A model generated the notes under the pieces. It had not been told where the DNA came from, did no database searches, and saw only the letters and a program-made list of their open reading frames with translations. 64,000 nucleotides of DNA from Bettongia penicillata ogilbyi. Lineage: Eukaryota; Chordata; Mammalia; Diprotodontia; Potoroidae. Below are positions 1 through 11,429 of the stretch, in pieces (positions within the stretch are counted from its first letter, which is position 1; each line of letters begins with the position of its first letter). A program made the position numbers and the translations under genes. Location: the NCBI GenBank assembly GCA_023548195.1, contig JAJHZJ010000418.1, positions 930,001 to 994,000 of the forward strand, written 5' to 3'.

Positions 1-24
1 GCTGTTTCCAGAGTGTTACTGGAA

Positions 25-435
25 GCGGTTTGACATAGGGGCTCTGGATCCATCCAAAAGGGTAGACCTGGGTTCAAACTTGCCCCTGACAAATGCAAAT
101 CTGTGGGATGATGGGATGGTGGACAAGTTATCTAACTTCTCAATATCATTTGAATTCTCTAAGTCTTTTTACAAAAGGAGTTACCCATCTGCATTAGATG
201 AAATCCCATGTCTAGACCAAAAGAAAAAGTTGTTCCTAGGTAATTAGGAATATGACTATTTATTCTTGGAGCATAGTACAGAGAAAAACTTCCTTCTTCT
301 GTGACAACAAAATAGTTGCCTTTTTTGAAGTATATTAACACCTAGCTCTCAGGGTTGTTGGGAGGGTCAAATGATATGATACTTGTAAAGTGTTTAGCAA
401 AGTGTCTGGCACATAGTAAGTATTCTGTGAATGCT
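25..435 (+). repeat. tRNA-derived SINE, interrupted
   Basis: 25-135 carries the SINE hallmarks GACCTGGGTTCAAAC and a degraded ACAAGTTATCTAACTTCTC block. 350-435 continues with the SINE 3' part (GTCAAATGATATGATACTTG, then GCACATAGTAAGTATT). The 145-345 stretch between them is not recognised. No exon was found in 1-644. Confidence 0.55.
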
Positions 436-644
436 AACTTTAAAAATTACACTGGTTTTTAGGCTAAGCACTTTGATTTTTCTGTTTCCTTTCAGTAAAA
501 ACACCCAGTATTTAGCCCAGTGCCTGGTACACAGTTGCTGCTTAATGAATATTTCTTTATTGGCTGTCTTACTTAAGCCTTTGTCATAGATCTTTTTCTT
601 TTGACTTGTCTTCGAAAGCATTCTTTTGTCTTTTTTTTTTTTAG

Positions 645-710
645 TTCCATCCCATTTGAAGAAAGAGCTTTAGCTATTCTCCAGTGGCTAAAACTTCCTA
701 AAGACGAAAG
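645..710 (+). CDS. ENPP1: ENPP1 coding exon (about exon 10)
   Basis: A long T-run followed by TTAG precedes the exon and GTATGTAAGT follows it. It reads t|TCC ATC CCA TTT GAA, giving SIPFEER...LPKDE, the start of ENPP1 recovered here (human about 343-363). It begins with the last base of a split codon and ends with two bases of the Arg codon completed by the next exon. Confidence 0.93.
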
Positions 711-1026
711 GTATGTAAGTGCAGAATTGACATTCTATATTGTCTCTTGTCTTATTGTCTTAGAGAATTTAGCTATATAACTTAACTAAAAAGAACAACT
801 TTTGATAATCAATGTTAATTGGTTTGCTATACTTAACATGGCCTTGACTAATCTATTGGATTGTTTCAAATGACTTTTCAAAGCATCCAACATAAAATTT
901 CTTTGTCAACATTTTAAATATTATCTCTGTGATATATAGATTTTATTTGATATCTGTTGTTGAATTAATCTTTTCTATTCTATGTTTCAATGTGTTCATA
1001 AAATATTACATTTTGATACTGTTTGA

Positions 1027-1149
<123 letters not shown>

Positions 1150-1429
1150 TAACTGAAGCTGGATTTTAAGTGGATTCCTGATAGTCTGTAGGACCTCAGG
1201 GGCAGGGTGGTTGAAGGATGAGAGAAATTGTACTGAACCAAGGCTTTGAACTTCTTAGAGAAACAATATCTAGGGTGATGACAATAGTTAGGAGAGAGAT
1301 TTCCTTGCATATAGTTTCCTAATTTCCTAGGTTTCTTCTTAAAATTGATGGTAATCCAAAAAACTTAATCAACAGTCTACAGGATCCTGGGGTCAGTATC
1401 AGTCTTACCAGTCAAGGGTTTGTAATGAT

Positions 1430-1640
1430 GATAATTAGTAGCATTTATGTGGCACTTTAAGGTTTGCAAAAAATTGTACATATGTTACATCATTATGAAA
1501 AACCTTCGTTTTGAATATTATTGTTATCTTTATTTGCACAGATAAGGAAGTAGAGATATAGAAAGGTTATTTGACTTGCCCAGTGTAACCCAAATGAGAT
1601 ATTCACAAAGCCCACAGGTTTTCATATGTCTTTTCTCATG
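1430..1640 (+). repeat. MIR-like SINE
   Basis: It begins ATAATTAGTAGCATTTATGT, with GGTTTGCAAAAAATTG and then GACTTGCCCAGTGTAACCC. This is the order of the MIR-type CORE-SINE (GCATTTATATAG, TTTGCAAA, GACTTGCCCAGGGTCAC). Confidence 0.6.
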
Positions 1641-1814
1641 TAGGCAGGTAAGGTTTGAATTAGATAGCAAGGAAGTTTATGCAAACTTAGGTGCATTTGA
1701 TAGCACAACACAAATATGTTTCAGAGAAAACTATAATCAGATGATGGTTTTATCAAATAGCCAATCAGCTTGCTTATGTTAGCAGAGCCAAATAGATTGG
1801 TTGTTTTGATGACC

Positions 1815-1960
1815 TATATAGTGATAGTGAAGCATAATGGAAAGAACATTGCATTTTGAATCAGAGAACCTAGGTTTGAATCTTGGCCCTACTGCTTGTT
1901 AGCTATTTGATATTGAGAAGTTACCTTTCTCCACCTCATTATCTTCATATGGTCTTTGTT
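1815..1960 (+). repeat. tRNA-derived SINE fragment
   Basis: It has GAAAGAACATTGCATTTTGA, then GAACCTAGGTTTGAATCTTG and ACCTTTCTCCACCTCATTAT, matching the B-box and mid-part of the SINEs at 51.6 and 61.7 kb. Confidence 0.6.
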
Positions 1961-2204
1961 CAGTCAAATATTTAGACTGAACTTGAGTGGTGATAGTCTT
2001 GACTCTCCAGAAGGGATCTTGAGAGACTCTGTGTGGGAGGCATGGCTTCATTTCCTTTGATGTTGTCAGTATTCGCAACACTCTGGATAAGTCCATCATT
2101 CAAATATTTAAAATCTAAAAGCGTTTCATAGCCCAGTATAAGGATCTATATATTAATATATTTTTTTCAAAGTTCCTTTTTTCTCTGAGTAATTGAAAGT
2201 CTAG

Positions 2205-2405
2205 GATCAAAGTTGGAAGTGTAGAGCTGATAGATCATCTACTCTACCACTTACTACCTCCCATTTCCTAAATTGGAATAATAAATAAATTAGGAACTTA
2301 CCTTGCCAAGTTTGTCTAGGTTAGGTAATAAGTGACTGAACCAAGATTTGAACTCATCTCCACCGACTCTCAAACCTAATGACCTTGTCACTGGACCAGA
2401 CTACA
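2205..2405 (+). repeat. MIR-like SINE
   Basis: It has GATAGATCATCTACTC, AAGTGACTGAACCAAGATTT and GAACTCATCTCCACCGACTC, the layout of the MIR-type element. Between here and 3338 no other element was recognised. Confidence 0.5.
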
Positions 2406-3338
2406 TCACCTCCTACTGGTTATATGTACTTTAAATATCAGTTTCTTTCTATCTTTTCAGAGAATCTACTTTCCTGCTTCATATTACCACCATTAGGATT
2501 CCAGGTTCATCCGTTTTTGAGTTTATGTTTCAAATTTAATTTATTTGCAGGCAATAAGATAATTTAAATTTTCAGAAAATATTAAACTTGATTTATCTTG
2601 GTTTAACAAGTTTAACAACTTGCCAATGTATCTTTGAATGAGAGGTCATATTGATGGAGACCATCATAGCTTACTTCCAAGATAGGTAAAGTAAAAGTAA
2701 GAAAGATAGATAATACTAAAAAATAGATAAAGATTAAGCTGATTTGACATGACCTAGATATAAAGCTAAATATGAATACTGATGAAGTACTTTTGTGTGG
2801 AGAGTTGGAAAAGATAAATACTACGTGGTGTTTTGATGTCCTTGTATTTATGTTCTTTGGTTTTTCTAGGATTTATTGATTTCTGTGTTTTAAGAAAATT
2901 ATTTGTCATAGACAGAACATAAAATACAAACTCAGTTGTAATACATCATTTAGCTGTTGGATTAATACCATGGTCAGTTTTTGTTAAGCTCATCAATCTG
3001 AATTGAGATACAGTTTAAATCAGAGATATTCCATGAATATTTGCCAAGCAGAGGTCTTGGGGAGGGACTTATCAGATTGGTTATGGTTATTATTTCAAAG
3101 TTTTAAGGTGACTAGGCCACTTCAGTGTTAGTACTCTATGATTGCCTGCCTATCAGTCAGTTGTTACTTTCAATGATCCCCTGATTCCTGAGCCTCAGAT
3201 GAATGTTTTATGTAGTGTAGATATGTGCTTCGATGTGTTTTTTCCTTAAAAATAAATAGATTTATAGGAAAGGGAAAATATTTGGAGCCAAAATTCAACC
3301 ACAAGTTTATTCCACTTGAAATTTCTTCTCTTTCCTAG

Positions 3339-3447
3339 GTCATCAAGGCATTGCAGAGAGTTGATAACATAGTTGGCATGTTGATGGATGGTCTTAAAGT
3401 GATGAATTTACACAGATGTATAAACCTCATTCTTGTGTCAGATCATG
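3339..3447 (+). CDS. ENPP1: ENPP1 coding exon with second metal-site DH
   Basis: Acceptor TTTCCTAG, donor GTAATT. It encodes [20 protein letters not shown] and continues to LVSDHG, with the Gly codon split 1/2 with the next exon. The D-H pair matches human D423/H424. The length is 109 nt. Confidence 0.96.
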
Positions 3448-4335
3448 GTAATTTAAATTCATGTCAGTTACACTTTGTATCAGAGGTGCCAAGAGACTAG
3501 TTATATTGATTCTGATTTCCCTTACATTTTACTATTAATTTCATATAGTTTCCTTCTTATACTGGAATCTTATGCTGATACTTAGGGGAGATTAAGGGGA
3601 AAAATAATATGAAGTGACATGTACCAATCAGAAGAAAATTTAACACCTAACTACTGAAGTGAGGCAAAGGTTGGAGTAATTGTTGGTTAATTTGGGGGGT
3701 GGAGACAGCCACTAATCTAAGTCTTTTAAAGAAAATTGAAAAGATTATTTCTCCCCTAGATTATGCAGTTTGTTTTTGACCATTCCTTTTTCATGAAACT
3801 CTTCCATTTCTTTTTTATTGAAGTAGACATGAGATAGACTGTTATTAGACCTGACCATAGAAAATTTCAGCTTCTAAAATATTGTTCTGTTTTTGATTGT
3901 GAGCTGTTAATTATGTTAATGACATGGCAAATGGGAGAAGTATAGAAATGATTATGTTGGATGATAAAATAGTAATGGAAGAATCTATAAAATAATAAAA
4001 GATCCAAAGATAGATCAGTTTTGTTATTCGTTCTCTAGATGAACTTGGCCAAGTTTCTTCAGTTTTGTTTTCTGTCTATAAAACTGGAATGATGATACTA
4101 GGCTCAACACACATATCTAAGATATTATGGTGTTTAAATAAGGATAGGTTTTTTTAAACCAATTAGCAATCACAATTTATTTTTAAAAAGAATAAACATT
4201 AAGGAGTTTTAGGAAGAGGCACACATAGCAAAGCAAAGTCAGGTAATAGTTATTGCTAGAAACTAAGGTTCTTAAAGGCGGAGGGAGAACCTGCCACATG
4301 CTTCTTTTTTATTCTCTGTAGAATAGAAAATTATA

Positions 4336-4690
4336 TACATGGTAGGAATGCTAAACTTGTCAAATTCTTTTCAGTTTTTTAATTTGTATCTTCAATTCCA
4401 AATTTTCTCTCTCCTTGCATTCCCTCACACACCCATTGATAAAGCAAGAAATATGATAATTGTTATATATATGAGTCACACAAAATATATTTCCGCATTA
4501 GCCATGTTGTGGAAACTCAAAAGAAGCAAGACAAATGAAGAGGAAAAAAACATGTTTAAATCTGAACCCCGAATCTATCAGTTCTGTATCTGGAGGTTGA
4601 TTGCATTTTTCATCATGAGTCCTTTGGAACTGTCATACATAGGTCATTGTCCAAATGAAATTCTTAAGATAAAGTTCATTCTGCCTGAAA
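4336..4690 (-). repeat. L1-lineage LINE 3' fragment
   Basis: The stretch TTCCAAATTTTCTCTCTCC, TTTCCGCATTAGCCATGTTG and TTTTTCATCATGAGTCCTTT reappears, diverged, at 45340-45560. Both are on the minus strand relative to the element's own direction. The fragment ends about 50 nt before the ENPP1 exon at 4742. Confidence 0.6.
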
Positions 4691-4741
4691 AAGCTCTGAA
4701 AGAATTCCAGCTGTTTTAAATGCTTTTTTTTTATTCTTTAG

Positions 4742-4873
4742 GAATGGAACAAGGGAGCTGTAAAAAATATGTCTACCTGAACAAGTATTTGGGGGATATT
4801 AAAAATGTCAAAGTATTTTATGGTCCTGCAGCTCGTTTGAGAATTTTTGATGTTCCAGATAATCATCAAACTT
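4742..4873 (+). CDS. ENPP1: ENPP1 coding exon, phosphodiesterase domain
   Basis: Acceptor TTCTTTAG, donor GTAAGT. It encodes (G)[18 protein letters not shown] and continues through [10 protein letters not shown] to DVPDNHQT, then a split Phe codon. The 132 nt fit a 2 + 43 codons + 1 pattern. The reading frame stays open past the donor, so a naive ORF overruns the exon. A LINE fragment ends about 50 nt upstream. Confidence 0.95.
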
Positions 4874-5325
4874 GTAAGTATTTAAACTTACCAGAAATGA
4901 GTGATTATATTCAGAACTTGTTATTACAAGTTGAATTTAGTCAGTATTGGCCAGGAGTAAAAAGGGGGATCAGATAGATAAGACAAGCCCTCCAGCTTGA
5001 TTTGCTAAGTTTTAGAACCTAGAAAAGTGCTACTACTCTGTGCGATAGCATATGAATTATAACGCTAAAGTACAGAATCTGTCATCTTAGGTGATTTACA
5101 GATAGAACATTTTATAAAATATTAGAGCATCTTATGCAATTTCATTATCATTAATAACGGTTAACAGAACTGATTATTAATATAAAACCATTTGTTTTCT
5201 GGGCTAATAATATGATACTTTTATAGTATGATTTATATTGTTGAAAAAAAATTTTTTTAAAGAGATTTTTAAGAGGTCAGTGAGTCTTACCCTTCAGGAA
5301 AACAATCTGAAACTATTCTAAATGA

Positions 5326-6485
5326 TACTAAAATTTATTTTTAAAAATTTCAAAGAAAAATTAAATTACACATTGTCTTAAATATACTACATTATTCCAA
5401 GCCAACAGTGTCAGGAAATTTATTTCACAATATGATTTTGGTTGTCACAAACCATTTTCTTTTGCATCCCCCTTTCTCTAATTCCCCTTTCCCCACTATC
5501 ATTCTTTCTTCTTCTCTGCCCTTGCAGCTCTTGAGAGAGAACGGTTGATTGCTTGTGTACTTCTGAGAAATAAACAAAAGAGAAATGGTTGGGGGGTGGA
5601 GAGAACATCTCAAATGAACTAACATATCAACTGTTTCTAGTAGTATGTGCTACATTCCACAGTCAGAAATTCCCCACCTCTGCAAACAGAGGGAGGTACA
5701 TTTTCTTAAACTTTTCCTTTGGTCTGAGACTAGTAATTATGATCACATAGCATTCAGTTTGTTTTTACTGTTCTGTCCATTTCCATTGTTGTATCATTTT
5801 TTAGTCTTGCCTATTTTATTTCTGTATCAGTTTATCATGTTTCTTTAATTATTTTGTTTTTTGTAATTTTTTTTGTTATTGTAAAAAGCACATCTATCAA
5901 TATTTAGGTACATACAAAAGACTTTTCAGTGATGTGGGGCAGTCTTTCATAAGTTATTAATAATTTACAATTCTTATTTAAGAACTACTTGTTTCATATT
6001 TTTTAACCACTTGTCCTTTAGAGAGTAACTGGTAAGTTACTCCTCCTCTCCTGTCTGCCTCCCCCTCCCCTTCCTTCTCTTCTCCAAAGGAAGGTAAATT
6101 TGAATGGCCAGAGGATGCTCAGTTCATTTGGGGTTTACTGCCTGGAGATTTCTTCCTTTCTCTTTCTCTTTCCTTTTCTTTTCTCTTTCCTTTCCCCAAA
6201 CCTTAAACCTACTGCACTCTGAAGCTCACAGATTGGACAACATTAAGCCCCTGCCCAAGCTTCACTTAAGGGCTGTTTTCTGAACACTCTTGGCTTAAGA
6301 GTGATTATCTAGAGTGAGTGTGGTAAGAGTGAGTAACTGCTGCTGTTTCTCTCCCAGCCTGATGTAGTTATTTTCTTTACCTCGTTAAAGGGGCTATTCC
6401 CTGGCTACTTCTTAAAGGGGCCTTTCTCACTCAATAAGGATCCCCTCTCTCTAAGCGAGTACCTGAAAAGGCCAGCTGAAAAGGA
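5326..6485 (+). repeat. Unassigned 1.1-kb interspersed repeat, copy A
   Basis: About 1.15 kb matches the reverse complement of 55706-56826 nearly end to end at what looks like about 90% identity, including GCAGCTCTTGAGAGAGAAC, TGGTCTGAGACTAGTAATTA and CTTCTTAAAGGGGCC. I do not recognise the family. Its short ORFs (such as 5645-5848) are parallel in the two copies only because the DNA is. It could be a solo LTR or a non-autonomous DNA element. Confidence 0.75.
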
Positions 6486-6489
6486 CCAA

Positions 6490-6672
6490 GGTGTCCCACT
6501 GCATCCTGGGTCACCTCCAGTCAACGTAATGAGCCAGATGGCTCAGGAGAAGAAAGTGATGGTGACCTGCACAGCCCTCTCTCACTCAAAACAGTGTCAA
6601 GTGAAGTCATGTCATCATTTCTCTGATGGCACAGTCTTTGTCGGCAATGAAGGATGAACGCAACAACAATTT
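6490..6672 (+). repeat. Marsupial SINE 3' part
   Basis: It contains CCCACTGCATCCTGGGTC, then GTGACCTGCACAGCCCTC and GTCATGTCATCATTTCTCTG, ending AACGCAACAACAA. The copy at 54450-54640 has the same blocks. It abuts repeat copy A directly. Confidence 0.65.
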
Positions 6673-7010
6673 GTCTTTTATATTTGTGGTATTTCCCCAA
6701 TATATTTTGAATATGAGTCTTGCCCAAAATATTGGATAAAATTTTTTCTCCAACTAGTGTTTTTCCTTCTTATTCTAGCTTCATGGATTTTGTTTGCCAA
6801 AAAGCTTTTTAATTTCATGTAATCAAATTTATTTTTATGATAGTTTCTAATCTTTGCTATGTTAATAGTTTTCCATTTGTTTTCTTTGTGAGAAATCTCA
6901 TTCTCTTTTAATTAGCTTTTAGGGTGTGACCTTTTATATTCAGGTCACGTTTATTTTGAACTTATTATGAAAGTGTTTCAGGGAGTATATATTTAATGCG
7001 TGGTAACTTC
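6673..7010 (-). repeat. L1-lineage LINE fragment
   Basis: AATATATTTTGAATATGAGT, TTGTTTGCCAAAAAGCTTTT and TCCATTTGTTTTCTTTGTGA read on the minus strand as L1 3' sequence typical of marsupials (from memory). It ends about 150 nt before the 32-nt ENPP1 exon. Confidence 0.5.
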
Positions 7011-7160
7011 ACAAATAGACATTTGAAACCTTAAGTTTTTAACCCAATGCTTTTGCTTGAATTCCTTTGTTGTTACTGTTCTTACAATGTTTTTTTATGT
7101 CCAGTTATGTAGTAAACATGAAATAAACTCTTGCTTACTAATTATTTGATATTCTTTCAG

Positions 7161-7192
7161 TTAATTATGAAGATATTGCCAGAAATCTTTCT
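7161..7192 (+). CDS. ENPP1: ENPP1 short coding exon (32 nt)
   Basis: Acceptor TTCTTTCAG, donor GTAAGT. It completes Phe and encodes NYEDIARNLS, matching the human NYEGIARNLS segment. With the next exon it forms the N-glycosylation sequon N-L-S followed by Cys. The phase (2 + 10 codons) fits both neighbours. It is the smallest exon in the window. Confidence 0.93.
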
Positions 7193-8118
7193 GTAAGTAT
7201 TACTTGTTTTTATATCTAATTGTCTTTAATTTCACTGAGTACATGCTATGTAAATTTAAATTTAAATGATGAGGGGGTAATGTTAAACACATCCTTCATC
7301 TTACCACAGCTTAAGCAAGGAATGTAAAAACTGTATTGCAGGATTGCAAGTTTGTAATTTTTGCCTGTGTGGGTTTATTTTGCCTAAATCAGTAGCTTTT
7401 AAGGAGGCTTAAGGGTTTATTCCATTAAGGTAGATTGTTCTGTATTCTAATAACAGCTATTGAGGAAAGTATCATTCTGGAAAAGAGAATATTTGTAAAC
7501 TGAGTATAGATAGTCAATAGCTAGAGGAAATACAATATTTAGTGACCCTAAATTTGTCCTACCTAGAATATATGTAGCCATCTCTGAGACTAGACTTAGA
7601 TAAGTCCTGAGAACTATGTTTTGGTTTATTTTTATGGTTCTATATCATTATGCAAGCTGGTAAAATAAAACAAAACAATATTTCATTTTCATCATAATTT
7701 TCCATTATCATGAAATGTTTTCATCATAATTTTCAAAGTTATTTCATAGTAAGCCTACTCATTTGAAGGTTTTGTGCTTCAGTGTCCCAAGGATTTGTTA
7801 TTTCATTGGTGTATTACTTTCACCAATGTGATTCTCTTTATACTTTAGTGAGTGGTCTTTCTGAGTTAATGTGCCCACCTTCGGATTCTGAGCCTCTTCA
7901 AATTTAGCTAGGTTGGTCCTCAGAACATCTGCATTACATCTTCAAGCTCATATTCATATACTTTTTAACATATTTATGATGAGCCCCAGAGCATTTTATT
8001 CTCTATCAAGAACCCAAGAACTGCTATGCCATAATGAGGGAATAGAATTGGACTTTAATGGAGCACTCTTAGAAAACATGAAAATAATGATTCTACTTAT
8101 TTTAAATTAAAATTTTGA

Positions 8119-8253
<135 letters not shown>

Positions 8254-8404
8254 TAAGTCCTGTCTTTGTCTTCTCTATAATGCCTTCTATGAAGTAAGGA
8301 AATAAAATTATAAACAGTGTTTGTACCAGATTATGTGAGGATTGGTTTATTGGAATAATAATGAAATTACATTAAGGTATTTACAGAATTTTATGTATGT
8401 TACC

Positions 8405-8725
8405 TGTTTAGTCACAGGACAATTGTCCTGATACTATTAGTAACCCCATTTTACAAATTAGGAAACTGAGACTGAGAGAAGTTCAATGACGTTCCCATAG
8501 TCACACAACCAATAGTAGCTGGTAATAATAACAATAAGTTAATAACATTAATAATAGCTCCCATTTATATAGTGCTTTTAGATTTGCAAAGCTCTTTACA
8601 TTTCAATCCTTATAAGGAGAGTGCTATTCCCAGTTTCACAGAAGAGTTCGTTGGGCCTGAGAAAGTTAAGTGACTTGCTCAGGATTACACAACTTGTAAG
8701 TGTTTTGAGGAAGAGTTTCAACCCA
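8405..8725 (+). repeat. Two MIR-like SINE fragments in tandem
   Basis: 8405-8520 has GGAAACTGAGACTGAGAG and AGTCACACAACCAATAGTAG. 8545-8725 restarts with CCCATTTATATAGTGCTTTT and GATTTGCAAAGCTCTTTACA, then TTAAGTGACTTGCTCAGG. 8725-9600 shows purine-rich sequence but nothing recognised. Confidence 0.65.
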
Positions 8726-9664
8726 AATGAAAAATAAAAGCTGGGAGTTCAGAAGGAGACTGGTCAGATAGAAAGAATGAGGACAAACCACAGATTAAGA
8801 TTGTGGCTATAGAAATAAAAATAAAGAGATGGATGAGAGAGATTCTGTAAAGTAAAAATCAGCAGGATTGATGGAGATAGGTGTAATCAAAACAGTTGCT
8901 AGGATTCTAATTATTAAAGAAAAATGGTGAAAAGATACATGATAGAAGAGCAAGGAAATAAGGAGAAGGGAGAGAAGAGAGAGATAGGGAAGCCAAGTTA
9001 ATCATGAGTTAGCAGAATATTCAAAATACAGATGTTTATAATGAGGTTCTATCACCTTAAGATACAAGGAATCCTTGGAAACTACGAAAGTGGATTATCA
9101 TCCATTTAACCTCACCAATATTTTCTTACCCTGTTATTTAGAATTTTCTTAGCATTTAAACATCATTTTTGTATTTTGTTAAATTCCTATTCCTTAAAAC
9201 ATTTCTTTTCAAGTAGTTTCAAGCACATATTACTGGGTGGTAAGGATTGTACCAACTGTTTTGTTTCTCACCTCCGTACTTTAATTAGGAATCTGTGCAT
9301 CCGGGTCACTCAATGAAAATGATAGATCAGTTAAGTAACATTATCAATAAACCAAGACCCACATCATCAAATTATGTAATGGCCACCAAATAAAGAGTGG
9401 ATTCTGGGTGTGTCCATCTTCTCAACCCAGGTTGAATTTAAATGATGGGCTAGGAGTCAAGTAATGGTATTTTACTATCTTATTGTCTATTAATACAAGA
9501 CTAAATTTTTGAGAAAGAGGGCAAAGAGGGAGGAGGCAGAAAGGCAGAAGGAAACAACTTCTTTCATTCAATTTATAAGGTGGTATAGACAGAGCACATG
9601 AAGCGTGTACAGTAGGTTTTTTTTAAGCTAGTTAGTTCATCAGCCTTGTGTTTTCATTCTAGGT

Positions 9665-9732
9665 ATTATTTGTAGATCAATCATCCAATTAAGCGTTTAT
9701 TAAGCAGTCACTCTATGCCAGACACAGTTAAT
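9665..9732 (-). repeat. L2 LINE 3' end fragment
   Basis: AAGCGTTTATTAAGCAGTCA followed by CTCTATGCCAGACACAG is the reverse complement of the L2 terminal GTGCCTGGCACATAGTAGG and TTAATAAATGCTT motif. Confidence 0.55.
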
Positions 9733-9803
9733 GTAAAAAACTCATTCTGGTTATAAAATGTGTCAATACATTATGTTAACTGATGTGTCTATGTCAAAAT
9801 CAG

Positions 9804-9873
9804 GAATCCAGCAGAGAGAAAACATTGTGGGTCTGGATTCCATGGCTCAGATAATACATTCTCAAATATGCAA
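9804..9873 (+). CDS. ENPP1: ENPP1 coding exon with metal-binding His
   Basis: Acceptor AAAATCAG, donor GTAAGT. It completes Leu and encodes [20 protein letters not shown] then NMQ. The His in GFHGSDN aligns with human H535, the last zinc ligand. The 70 nt are 1 base plus 23 codons, ending in phase 0. Confidence 0.96.
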
Positions 9874-10619
9874 GTAAGTGAAAATAGGCCTTGTTATCCT
9901 TTTCAAAAAGAAAAGATTACTTGATGCTTAACTCCAAGCATATATCCCAATTTTGAAAAGTCAAATATGTTAAAATCCAAACTCACAAAACTAAATATAG
10001 AATGATTATGTGTTTTGTGAAAAGATTTCTGAAAATCCTTTAAAAAATTAAGTTCCTCTTATGCACTTAAAATGATATGATTTATTATAAATTGATATGC
10101 ATGTGACTTTTCAGGAAGTGCCTAAAGTAAAGCATACCTCTATTAAAATATTAAAATCCTGCTTGCTACATTTATTAGTTGTAGTTGGGCAAATCACTCA
10201 ACGTTTTAAAGCTTCTATCTTGTTTTTTGGGAAAATATGGATAATACTATTACTACTTTCACAAGATTGTAGTGAAGAGCAAATGAATGATGTGTATAAG
10301 GTGCTTCTTAAAATTACATTCTCATTCTGGCTGTGCCACTCATTTAGCATTGCTATTTCTGCAAAAGACATCTCCATTCTTCCAGTCATCCAAGTGTAAC
10401 ATCTATGGAGTTATCTGTCCTCAACTCCCTCTTCTCAGTTTAACTCAACACTCCTAACTGTTCCTCTCTTCCCAATTCAGTAAGTTGCCAAGAATTGTCA
10501 ATTCTACCTCTACATTTTTCACATCTGTCCCCTTCTTTCTACTCATGAGTACCACCAAAAGTGTGCTGGTAAATGTTTAACAACCAGCTCTCCAGGCAAG
10601 AAACACCCATACTTTTTCA

Positions 10620-11015
10620 GTTTAATCTGCTTTATATCAGTAAATAACAATAATATAATGATGTAGAATTTATATTATATAAAGCTAGCATATTAGTGAA
10701 ATCCATAATAACATTATGATATTTAATAATTAAATCATTTAATAAATTACTAATTCACCATGCAAATAATTAACAATGTGTGTTTGCATATTGCATTATT
10801 AATTTAATTAATATTAATGTTTATGCAGTAGTATTTTATTATAAACAATACTATTTTCTTATTAATATAAACAGTAGTAATATAATAGTAATATGATAGT
10901 GATATTGATATTAACTGAATATTAACAAGCAAAATTTATATTATATTATTATATAATTATATTATGGGATATATTATAATTTTATATAATTATAAAATCA
11001 GATAAAATAAGTTAA
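10620..11015. repeat. AT-rich low-complexity tract
   Basis: Nearly 400 bases are dominated by A and T (TATTATATAATTATATTATG, AATTAATATTAATG and similar). No gene or named element was recognised inside. Confidence 0.7.
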
Positions 11016-11218
11016 TAGTTATTAGCATTTTTTCCATCACTTTCTTGAATTTGGACAAGCAAGCAAACAAAAAATGCCCTGATTTGTAGCTTTTGCTGAC
11101 TTTCACTGAAATTTTTAAATTTGAAAATTTAAAAATCTCCATTGCATCTCCCTATTTCAAACATTTATCACTTGCTTAGGCCGTTGTGACAGTTTTCTAA
11201 CTGATCTTCTTGATTCAA

Positions 11219-11380
11219 GTTTCTCCCCACTCTATTGTATTTCTCCCCACTCTATTGTGTTTCTCCCCACTCTATTGTGTTTCTCCCCACTCTATTGTGT
11301 TTCTCCCCACTCTATTGTGTTTCTTCCCACTCTATTGTGTTTCTCCCCACTCTATTGTGTTTCTCCCCACTCTATTGTAT
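11219..11380 (+). repeat. Minisatellite, 8 x 20-bp unit
   Basis: Eight tandem copies of TTCTCCCCACTCTATTGTGT start at 11221, 11241, ... 11361. Units differ at only a few positions: A for G near the end of units 1 and 8, and TTC for CTC in unit 6. The 20-bp period makes all three forward frames open in part, which explains the spurious overlapping ORFs here. Confidence 0.97.
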
Positions 11381-11429
11381 ATCCCATGCAACAGCTAAAG
11401 GATTTTCTAAAGTAAATGCTTGCCCTTTC

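Noticed and set aside
1..644. A further upstream ENPP1 exon
   Set aside because: No match to the preceding ENPP1 residues (the segment ending IYKMYNG) was found; the sequence is SINE-derived or unassigned.
4339..4977. Two long + strand ORFs read as a separate gene
   Set aside because: The first is LINE sequence and the second is the ENPP1 exon 4742-4873 overrunning its splice donor.
5645..5848. Hydrophobic 67-codon ORF with a near-identical counterpart at 56302-56502
   Set aside because: The similarity is explained by the two copies of the 1.1-kb repeat; no start context, and the frame has no known family.
10620..11015. Origin or promoter in the AT-rich tract
   Set aside because: AT content alone, without organised motifs, is not evidence.
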